Positions 13,701 through 25,700 of a stretch of DNA of 64,000 bases are shown in pieces. Origin of the DNA: Cristatella mucedo (Eukaryota > Bryozoa > Phylactolaemata > Cristatellidae). The position numbers and the translations under genes are program-made. The stretch covers positions 323,501 through 387,500 of the forward strand of contig WPIO01000104.1 of the NCBI GenBank assembly GCA_009760855.2, given 5' to 3'. The notes beneath the pieces were generated by a model. The model had not been told where the DNA came from, searched no databases, and worked only from the letters and a program-made list of their open reading frames with translations. How positions within the stretch are numbered: the stretch's first letter is position 1; every line of letters begins with the position of its first letter.

Positions 13701-16700
13701 ATCTGAAATGCAAGCAGCAATAATAAAACATACTAAACGATACAGTGGTCAGACCTATCGATCATTTACATACAATAATTGGCAGCTTGGTGCCAAACGT
13801 CAGCCCTCGCCTCTACGCAGGACAACGAAGAGTCCTTTTTATATTACGCCTCACTGCAACCTGAACTAGCTCTTGACTGAGCAAGGCCTCAACCACAGGC
13901 TCCTCAACTATCGCTCGCCGTAGTATCCGCATTCTCATTGTCAGGCCTGTGTACATTAAACCGTAGCTGCTCGGGCCAAGCATGCTCGCACCGTCACCAT
14001 CTCTTCCTCCTGACAGTCTGCCTGTTCGTTTCGTGCTGACTGGCTGGCTCTGGCTGGAAAGTCTCGTCAGGACTCTCAGGATTTGAATGTCATGCATCTC
14101 TACTGCTCACTCTTCACTGTGCCTAAATGAACTTGCCGTTTCTGCTCGTGTGTGTGCTTGACATTTGTTGGTTAGAGTTTGTTAATTGGTAAACCTCCCG
14201 AAGAAAGCTTGGTCGTAAGAAAAAGATGGGATATGGATATAGGTAGAGGAATAAAATAATAAAAAAGGGAGTAGGTGATTCATATGAATATCCAGCTTTT
14301 TCTGTAACCACCCAGCCGGCTCAGCCTTAAGCAATTCGGAGAATAAGTCTAACCATCAGGGCTACTACAACCTAGATGGCCAGTCAGCAAATGTGCTTGC
14401 GGAACGTACCCTCCGTTAGAGATAACCCCAGAAATTCTGATGCACGATTCTTAACGACAACCTTGACCTATTCGCCGCGACATGGACATGGCTGAAATCG
14501 GCTACCTTCTCGAACATTACCAACGCAACCCCGACGCGCTTCCCTTTTTTTACTACTAGATCAATGATAACTTACGTTGGAGTGGCATCAGTACACACTG
14601 TTCTGCCTCAATTGCAATCGATTTGCAGTCACTCCGTTTGCAGTCCTATCGACGAAGGGTTTCTCGAAGCCGTCAATCACTTATTTTGAGGCTGTCTAAC
14701 ACCGTCTCGCCACTTCTAGTAGCATTCTATTGTTTCACTGTTATCAAGCCTTCGCTTAACATTGAATTTTCGTGATCTCAGGTTATTCGGCTGTCTAGAC
14801 GTCTTTCCTTTTCCATTCTTAAGGATTTAAGTAGTCATTCTGTCGAATCATGTAACGCCTTAAGGTAAGATTTTCGTTGCACTTCTCATGTGCATGACAT
14901 CAATTACAAAAAATTGTCAAGCACTATCAAATATTCTCCTGCGATTCTACAATATGTTTACCTACTTTAGCCGAATGCTGCACATCTAACCACGCACGGA
15001 TCTCATTCATTCCGCAGCGTTTCACCCTCTTCGGTGTCCAGAATAATCTGTGAATCGTGAAACCTTAAGACCGTTGGCATTGATTCCGTCTGCACGAAAA
15101 TATCCTCCATTCTCCTGTTGCTGAATCGTAATGTCGACCAGTCCTCACTGGTTCAATACTAAAATACGACATTAGCCGAAGTCCTAAATGAGTTCCATGA
15201 TTAAACGCACGGTATACCATGATCAGAGATGACCTTCTTCGGTTTGCCAAAGGCTTTAACCTTAGCGGTATGTAAATTACAAGTCTTAAAAAGCAGCAAA
15301 TAACCAGAATCGACAGCCCAACGAGTGAGATACGAGGAATACTGCATTCAATACCGATCAATCCTTGCGATGGTCACTTCCAGTTTTCATAAAAACATCT
15401 TCGAGTCACATATGCATGATGCACAAATTCTTATGTCATGCATCAACCATCGCCTTGGCCGCACTCACGCTACCAGTCCTTGCAATAACCTAGCGAATAT
15501 CTTGCGATAATCTAGCAGATCACTTCTCTACATTATTTGCGAGCGAGTAAAAAATATGACAGAGTCATTCCTCAAGTAACAATATCTACACTTGATTCCT
15601 CACCCTGAATTGTTAGCGGTACTTCAAAGTCCATATTTAAGCCTGCCACGAGCAACGTCATCTTTAAGTTCATCCGCTAGTCAAAAAGACTACTGTGGCT
15701 ACAGATTGTACGGCTATGGTGAGCCTCGATGGCACACTAGGTCATGCGGTTGCTTTAAGCGACCTGGGCCATCTTCGGTTCAAATCCTGCGGTGGGTGAT
15801 CCTTTATCGCCGCCGCAAGCAGTGGCAATAGTAGTAAAGACTATTCTGTATCTGTACGGAAGAGTCCACTAAATTCGTTCGTATTTTTTTATATTTTATT
15901 TAGCCCCTATTCATGTTGCTGCTGTCGGTCTAAGATACATAGATATGCTGCTGCAATTTGCAACTAATATAACGAATACATTCTCAGCCTGAGTTCTTGT
16001 CCTTGAAATTTTCAAATAAGCTCATTCGGCACTTGCTCTTCGTAGTTCCAATAAGGTGAGCAACATTTTTACCTTTTCAAGCCTTTTTTTGGTGAGCAGC
16101 GCTTCTTACCTATTCAAGCTTTGGCAAGTGCTCTTTTGTTCCTTCCAGCCTCTAATCAATCAGTTTACAAGGTATAACAGCAACATCGAGCGAACACTAT
16201 CCTGAGAGAAACCTCAGAGAGAACCAGCTACTAAGCGGTTCGATTTGTCTAATACCCATAATGTAACGTAATAATGTATCTCCAACTGTAACTCCGCAAT
16301 TCCACAGAGACTAAGTGGGTGTTAAGCATGAGAAGTTTGTATAGAACACTCACAGCCTAAGCTGCTTTCGGTACGCATTTGGTAGCCTACAGACTTCATC
16401 TCACGCAACAAAGAAAAAGTGGGAAGCGTGGCAGAGTCAGGAGAGCAGTTAAGGTAGTGAGTAGCATGGAAGCGGCAGCAGCTCAGGACTGCTGGAAAGG
16501 ATGTGCCATAGTCTGCAGTGGAGAGTAGTTGTCGTTGCATAAGAATCGTGGAACTGCGTTCCACGGTCTATGATCTGCAGACCTAAAGCTTTTGTCACCA
16601 ACTGTATTTAAGCCGAGGAATGGAACAGCTAAATTATTGTCCCCACAGGACCTAAGGGCACAATGAGGCTGGAATTGGTGCAGCAGTTCAACTTGGTACG

Positions 16701-19700
16701 GTCCTCCATACGGTCCGCCAAGCCGTGGCGGGTCTTTTAGAATAGCAGTGAGCAATATAGAATAAATAACATCAATACAATATAATATAATAAAGGATAG
16801 CGATAAGCATAAGAAGCTCTGTACCTGTTGATACAAGGCAGCCATCCTAGCTCTTATAGAAGAGGATACGTGTGGTCAAACCTTTGGGATTTGCAAACTA
16901 GAATTGCAGCCATATTCATAGACGTTGGCAGCGGTCTAGTTGCTTTTTTCGGTAGACGTAGCCCGGCCAAAAGGGAATTGCAATAATCAAGCTGAGACAG
17001 AACTAAGCTAGTTAAACGTCTGAAAGCCCTCGTAGAAGACAGCTCCAAATCTTAGTTAGGAATCGGACGTGGTGGCAAGCTGTAGAGGCAGTCTTCTGAA
17101 TGAAGCTATTAAAATTTAGGCAGCTAGCGAAGGCGACACCTAAATTTCGAGCATGTGGTCATTGTCGCACAACAGCGCCACCTATTACAAGAGCAAAGCA
17201 TTATAATCCAGCTACACGCTTAGGTTTTTCTATGAACAGCAGTTTAGTTTCATCTTCGATTACTTTCAGGAACTTTTCCCACATCTGGGATCGAATGTCG
17301 GCAAGGAAAGCATTCACCATACCCAAGCTTGACGGTTTATGTGCTTATCAGAAACGTTATGGCCTTCCCACATAATTTTCCTCTCACTTCGTTCTTCTCA
17401 GGCACACTCAATGTTGTTGGTAGGCTACTCATTAAGAAAGCAACAACAGACCTAGAGAACGTAAGCAACTTCCACCCTGTCTTCTTTCTGCCACTCCTAT
17501 CCAAGACAATGAAATGAACGTTGCTTAGGCTGAATTCTGGTTTTCACAGGAAGGCAGATTTGGATAATGTCTCCGCATATTCAGCTCGACTTTTCTGAAT
17601 TGATCTTACGGCGGAGTTTTATTAAATTGATCGCAAAGCCCTCCTCGAACTTCTCCAGTCTAGCTAGGGCATCACTGGCACTGGCATAACCATCATCCGA
17701 GGAAGAACTGTAAAATTGGGTCCCAAGGGCTCGGCACTTACTTTGCTTCTTTTCACAGTGTAATGTCTCATTCTGACCGATGTAATCGCCAATGACAGCA
17801 TAGGTTTTCACTTTTTGCCAATTAGACATGGCTCTACCTGTGCTCTTTATACTACTTCCCAACCTGCAAACACATCAAACTCACTGAATTCTCTTAATGC
17901 CTGTATTTCTGACATCGGCACAAGGCTGGCACCTTTCCTAAATTGCACGATGATAAAACCAACTTTCTTGTTATATTCAAACCTAGTGACTCGGACATTG
18001 AAACCCTGAAGTCTCAAATCGACTCTGCAAGAATATTTTCTGTAGCATCTTCACGAAACCTACGTGTCCTTTTCCAAAATGACTTCTCACAAGATTATCT
18101 TATCACTTCCACAGTCAAGACTGCCTTGATAGTTTTACTGCGTAATAATGTATGACTTTGACCTTGCTAAGACATGGGTAAAAACATCCAAGTTGGTCAA
18201 AACATGTGTGACAGGCTGTCTCGACTTCTTTAACTCACTGCTTGCCGGTCTACTGGCCTGTTTAACCAAGCGCTTACAGCAGGTACAATAGTCAAAAGCT
18301 ACGTTTGTATGTCGTAAGAGAACTCAATCTTTATCTAGGTGCCTCACATATGCAACAGGGCAGCAGCCCACTACCTCAGACGACAAAACAATGGCCTCGA
18401 TCATGATAGTCAAAGGCGATCGCCTTAACCACCGGACCAAACTAGTTCGGCTAGGCTTTACAATCACCTAATTAGTTGCTAATATCAGCAATGCAAGATG
18501 CAAGGATACTGTGGAAAAATAGCCGCTGCAAGGCCCAAAAGAATCGAACTGCAAGTTAAGATGCATTTCATACACATTAAAAAATGATGGATTATCCTTT
18601 ACGATTATATGAGTTGGAGGGACAGTATAAATTATTAACAAAAAGTGAACCAAGCACCGAAAGTGAGTAAGATTTGATGAATGCGGATCAAGTGAACATC
18701 TGTTATGGTTTGAGCCATTCAAAATACCGGTCTAGATAAAACTTACTACAGTTCGGAAACGGAATAGCCTGAGCTTTTTACCACATATATTTTACTTGGA
18801 CTGGTTTTTTATGACGTCACTGCAGTACAGCCGTTCTAGAAAACGCATCAGCTTTGTAACAGCTGAACACAAACTCACCAAGCCAAGGGCGGAAGAATTC
18901 GTAAATTTGACCTTTGCCGTCACTCCTCTTAAGCACTGCTTGCATCGCCTCAGGATGCACAACTGTGATGAACGTCAAAAACATTGGACCAAGAAAGGTA
19001 CTGAATACGTCCTTAAACCGTTCTGTTGATTCTTGGAAGACGCGAAAACTTGTGTCGCTAACGTCTGCTTCGCCGTCACGCTAGCAACAAAATCCCAAGC
19101 ATGTACTTTACTCCCCGTGCGAAAGGAAGATCGAGTGAATTTGAGTTAAAATAGCTAGACAGGGACTACACTTACAGAATACCAAAGGCATTAGCTGAAA
19201 AGTGATTCATGCATGTGCTAAAGCTCTGTATAGCGGAATTTTAAGCTGAGCAGTTAGCATTCAGAATTGAAACCACAAAGCAAAACCAGCTTTGGCAGCC
19301 CAATGCAGATTTGTTAGATGAGTAGTTTCTCGTTATAAAGTCTGCTGAGAGCATATCGGCATGAGCGTCTCACAAAATTCAGCTCACTGATTCTTAGAAT
19401 TTCGTGAAAATTTAGAAAGATACTGTTCTACATCAATATTTACACAATGTACGGCAATCGATGGTTGCAGAAAGCATACAGCATAAACCAATGCTGCAGC
19501 ATCGGCAATGCACATGGTAATAAGCAGCTACCTACGAATCTACTGCCCTCCACTGTAGGCATCAATTAATGAGCCGCGAAGGAGCGGCATGGTATGTAGA
19601 CATGTGGCAGCATTTCGAAAATCATCACCGACAAACGCACTCGATGTTCAAGTGACTCTGGCTGGCCTGGGTGGAAGAAACTGCAGTGCTCAAGATTGTT

Positions 19701-22700
19701 TAGGTCTCTGATTGCTACGACGGACGTGCGGCAGACATTGACTGCTCAACCATGCCCTATTTGCAACTGCTTCGCATCAAGATTGATCAGTGATGTCACG
19801 AGATCAACGTCAGCAATCACACGAGATCGCGTTACGATTACTGACGCATAATTCCATAGGTCTTAGCCCAGTTGCTCTTTGCCACCCAGCAATCGTACAA
19901 AGGATTAATTTTGCTATTTCTCGCTGCAAGCCGTAGTGTTAGCCTGTAACACTCACCAGCAGCTGCATAGATACGAGTTTGTTGAATCAGCCTCAACCTT
20001 TTTATCACCTGTACATGAATTATTATTATTACATTGGTAAAGTGAAGATAAGTCAGTATAAGGTTTCTTTAACTACCTCATTAATAAGCATCGTAGCAAC
20101 AGGCTACCCTATCGCACCTACACACCAACAGTGGGCTACAAAGCGTTGCCTGCTACAGAACTTGCACCCAATGTATGTACTGTGGCATGCCAACGCCTTA
20201 CAGGAGCCTTAGCTAAGCACCTTACCAAAGACCTGATCTCAGTGTTTAACCAGGAGTTGATGCTAAGCAAAGCCAGTTTAAGCAAAGCTAGTTCAATAAC
20301 GCTTTCATTTGACATTGCTTTTTAGGCCACAGCTGCAGAATTAAGGTGTCAAGTAAGCCTTTCACGCGATTGATAGATTTCCAAAGCACTGGATTACACA
20401 GGAATTGATTTCGTCCCTGCCTACAAGCTTTACAGCCAATTTCGATTGCTGCTGCTGCTCCTAGATTGCTGCTGCTCCTAGATTGCTGCTGCTGCTGCTC
20501 CTAGATTGCTGCTGCTGCTGCTCCTAGATTGCTGCTGCTGCTGCTCCTAGATTGCTGCTGCTGCTCCTAGATTGCTGCTGCTGCTGCTCCTAGATTGCTG
20601 CTGCTGCTCCTAGATTGCTGCTGCTGCTGCTCCTAGATTGCTGCTGCTACTTATCATTTCCTTGCACTCGTAGTCTTGTGCGACTCATCTACGGCTCCTG
20701 CTCATCGTCTGTTGCTGCTACTGCTTATAGTCAAACTATTGCTTATAGTTTGTTACTGGTCGCCGTCCGCTGCCATCACTACCACATGAACTCGAGTAGT
20801 TTACACTTTCACTATGGGCTCAATCTCGAAATCCGTATTTGCATGCAAAAGTCACATGATGTGTGGCTTTAAAGAGGATCTAGATCAGATAGCAGGGATA
20901 CTTGTTTGAATGGGTTGCAGTATGCGAATCCGTGGCTCTTGCAGTACACGAAAAGAAATCAAGCTGATCAAATTTGAGCAGGCAGGTGTAATACAATTTT
21001 GCATATTTACAAAATGCTGCAGATAAAATAGGAGAAATGAACGGGGAAATGGAACTGATAGTGCCTATTTTTGCCATTGAAAACCAATAACACAAATATT
21101 TCGACTGTAATACATCCTGAGAAACTGCAATCTCTATCTCTACTTTAATCTCTATCGTTATCGATGCTATATGGGTCGCCTCAGAGAGAAAACAGATTGG
21201 ACCCCATTCCCACTTTCCTGCTTGTATGATGCATTAATCTGCTGCTGCCATGCATAACCAATACCATTAATTATGTCATTAATTATTAAATATGTCATTA
21301 GCCTCAGGTCATGTCCAAGCATCTCTCAAAAAGGCTGTCGTCAGACAATCAGTCAAGAAAGCGACATTAGACCAAGAGAACTTGAGCAACTACCGCCCAG
21401 TCTCCCTTCTACCATTCGTATAAAAGACACAGGAACGAGTCGTGGCATATCACCTGAACTCATATCGTAAAACTTTAAGCCTTGCCAGTAGGTTCCAGTC
21501 TTGTTTGAGAGCTAAACACCCACAGAGTCAGCATCCCTTTTCGTGTACAATGACCTACTAAGAAACGGAGACGTGGGTAGAGTTTCTCTGCTTGTTTTGC
21601 TCGATCTTTAGGCAGCTTTAGATACTATCGATCACAAAGTTCTTCTTGAGCGTCTCTCATCTCGCCTGGGCATTACTGGCATGCATTGCAATGGTTCAGG
21701 TCCTACCTCAGTGGGAACTCCTGAGTATTGATGTGAATGGACAAAGATCATCCGACGGACCTCTGAAATATGGGGTACCTCAGGGCTCCGTGCTAGATCC
21801 GGTTCTTTTCACTGTTTATACTCTTTTATTGCCGATGTGATTGCTAAGTATAATCTAGGCTTTCAGATCTGTACAGATGATAATCATTTGTATCTTTGCT
21901 TTGAGCCCTGCCAGCCCTTCAGCACGTCGAATTCTCTCAACTCATTTGCTGCATGTATTGATGACATCCGCACATGGATGGCAGCAAATTTTCTTATATT
22001 GATTGATGATAAAACCAGTTTACCATTCATGGGGAAACTAAGTGTGATTCAGAAATTTGAAAGTCCAACGCTAAAAATCGGCTATGCCAGCATATCTCCT
22101 GTAACGTCTGTACGAAATCCAGGTGTCATTCTCCAACGTGACCTTTCGTTAGACGATCACGTTAGTTCCACAATCAAGTCTGCCTATGTTCAGCTACATA
22201 ACATTGCCAAAATTCTGACTTGCTAAGACAGCGATACCACATCTACGTTGGTCCATGCATTTGCGACATCCTCTCTTGACTTCTGCAACTCACTGCATGC
22301 TGGTTTACCTGCCTCTGCAATCAGGCACTAACAGCTGGTGCAAAACTCTGCAGCTAGGACTTGTCTGTCGTGAGTATCGCAGTTATAACATCACACCACT
22401 TTTCACTTACCTGCACTAGCTAGAAGTCAAGAATCCCATTAACTTCAACCTTTCGTCGCTCACTTTTCCTTCATTCTTTTGCTCCAGCATACCAGCATAC
22501 AGTTTACCTGCCTCTGCAATCAGGGGCTTACAGCTGGTGCAAAACTCTGCAGCGAGGCTTGTCTGTCGTGAGCGTTGCAGTTATCACATCACACAATAAC
22601 AATAATACTAATACATTCGTATAGTGCCCTCAGAGAACTGAATCTCTTCCTAGGCACTTTACAGATGCTGTATACAAAGCTGTAACCAAATTATTGGTGT

Positions 22701-25700
22701 TGGCAACCGAAAGCAGCAGGCACAGCATACGCTTGCATATGCACACAAAGGACGAATCACAAACACCCACTAAATGCTGTAATATACAAGTGTAAACAAG
22801 TATATAAGACACACCACTTTTTACTGACCTGCACTAGCTACAAGTCAAGCAAAGCATTGACTTCAACGTTTTGTCGCTCACTTTCAGATTCCTTCATTAT
22901 TTTGCTCCTGCATACCCATCAGATCTCCTGCCCCACCAGGATAAGCATCGTGCCACCTGCTCGGAATCTAATTGTTTACATATACCTTGTACAAATCTCA
23001 AATAACTTGGAGACCGTGCCATTACTTTGTGTGCTGCCAAAGCCTGGAACTCACACCTGACTTGCATCACGACATTCCCTGGCTTGACCACATTTAAAAA
23101 GAAATTAAAAACGAACCTATTTATATCAGCAGTTAGTGGGTCCCCGTGATTTGTCCTTCATGTGGCTACTCGTGATGACACTGTTGCATGCTACCACTAA
23201 CCAAAGTTGCATGCTGACCCTGTGCATGACATCCCTATTCCTGTTGTTTATTGAGCATGCTACCACTAATTATCTGATTTGAGTTTGCTTTGCTGCAAAT
23301 GTAAAGTGCTTGGAAAGAGATTGAGTTCTCGGAGGGCACTTTATCAAGTGTGCTATTAATATTATTAACATAATTATTAATTATAGATTCACACGAATTA
23401 GTTATGTGCACTGTATCAAGAATTTAAAACGATGCAATAGCATTAATAATAATTATTCTGGATATTACCACACCTCCCAAAAACATAATCTTCTTCTAAG
23501 CAATTTACAATAATAATAATAATACACTTGATGGAGCGCCCTCAGAGCACTCAATCTCTTTCTAGCCACTTTGCATTTGCTGCAAATAAGACAAGATCGA
23601 AAGGTGATGTCATGCTTGATGAACAACATGAATAACATGGTTAGGGGTGACATGCTCAGGGTGGTCAAGTCAGGGGATGTCGTGACACAAGTCAGGTGTG
23701 AATTCCAGGCTTTGCGATCACACAAAGTAAAGGCACGGTCTCCAAAGTATTTGAGATTTGTACGAGGTTCATGTAACCAATTAGATTCCGAGCAGGTGGT
23801 ACGATGCTTAGCCTGGTGGGTCTGTAGACTTGATAAGTAGGCTGGAGCCAAAGAATGAAGGGACCTTAAAGTGAGCGAAAAAACCTTGAAAATATCCGTT
23901 GCTTGACTGGGAGCCAGTGCAGGTCAGCAAGTAGTTGTGTGATGTGGCAATTACGACGCTAACAACCGACAAGCCTAGCTATGGAGTTTTGCACCAGCTG
24001 TATGTGCCTGATTGCACATGCCGGTAGGCCAGCAAGCGGTGAGTTACAGAAGTCAAGACGGCATTTCACAAATCCAGGGACCAATTTAGATACGATATCC
24101 TTATCTAAACAAGCCCGAATTTTAGCAATGCTAAGTAGCATAAAGTAGAAAGACTTGACTGTGGAGCTGATGTGGTCGTCTAACATAAGGTCACTTTGAA
24201 ACACGACACCAAGATTTCGTGCAGATTCAACAGGAGATATGCTTGCAGAGCCGATTTAGAGCGTTAGCCTTTCCAATTTTTGAATCACACTTGGTTTTCC
24301 CCTAACTAGTAAGATAGTTTTAATATCATTTAGCTTATAAGAAATTTTGCTGCCATCCATGTGTGGTTGTCATCAATACATGCAGCAAGGGAGCTGACAG
24401 AATCAAGCATGCTCGAGGGCGGGAGCAATCAAAGCAGAGGTACAAATGAGATTCATCCGCATAGAGGTGAGAGCCTAGATTGTGCTTGGCAATCTCATCG
24501 GCAAAAGGGAGAGTATAAACCATGAAACGAACCGGACCTAACAAGGAGCTCTGAGGTACCCCATATTTCAGAGGTACCTCTGATGATCTTTGTCAGGGGA
24601 TGTCGTGACGAAAGTCAGGTGTGAATTCCAGGCTTTGGGATCACACAAAGTAAAGGCACGGTGTCCAAATTATTTGAGATTTGTACGAGCTATCGCGTCA
24701 ATACTCTGGAGTCTTCCACTAAGATGCGAGCTGAACCATTGCATAGCAGTGCCAGTGATGCCCAGGCGAGATGAGAGACACTCTAGAAAGATTTTGTGAT
24801 CGATAGTCTCAAAAGCTGTCGAAAGATCGAGAAAAACAAGCACAGAGTCTCTACCTATGTCTGTGTTCCTAAGTCGGTCATTGTTCACCCTAAGCAATGC
24901 TGACTCTGTAGAGTGATTAGCTCTAAAGCCAGACTGGAACTTACTAGCAAGGTTTGAAGTTTCCATACATGAGTTAAGCTGGTCTGCCACGACTCGTTCC
25001 AATGTCTTTGATAGGAATGGTAGAAGAGCCACTGGGTGGTAGTTGCTCAAATTCTCATGGTCTAGTGTTGCTTTCTTGAGAAGTGACCTGACTAGAGCCT
25101 TTTTAAAGGTGCTAGGACATGAGCTTAGATTAATGACATATGCTGACCCTGTGCATGTAACCTCTAACCATTTTATTCATGTTGTTTATCAAGCATGACA
25201 TTACTCACTACTCAATCCAGTATTCCTTTGGAGAAAATGTCGAGCGCCTAGACAGAGATTGAGTTCTCTGAGGGAGCTTTATCAAGAGTAATATTATTAT
25301 TACTATAATAATGGCGTTAGTTATGCATGGCAGCAGCAGATCAATGCAACGTAGGAGCAGAACAGTAAGAATGGGGTCCAAACGACTCGTTTTCTTCTTA
25401 GATTGGGATATGAATCAGAACAAGATCACTAGTGACCCACTTGAATGAAGACATTGAGGTGCTTCAAGGAATCAGGGGACAGCATTCCAGAGGGGATGCC
25501 GACATCTTAGGGATGGACTCCCTGATCTTGTCTATCTTCTTGACGAAGAATCGAGGGAAGCCAGTGGTTAGTTCATCACATGATACATCCGGTAAGGAGC
25601 TAATCTGGGAGCTGTTGAGGAGATGGTTGATCGTCGACGTCAGCATGTTTGGATTGTGCATCTGTGATTCAACTATGCTTCTATTGAAGCTAGACTTGGC

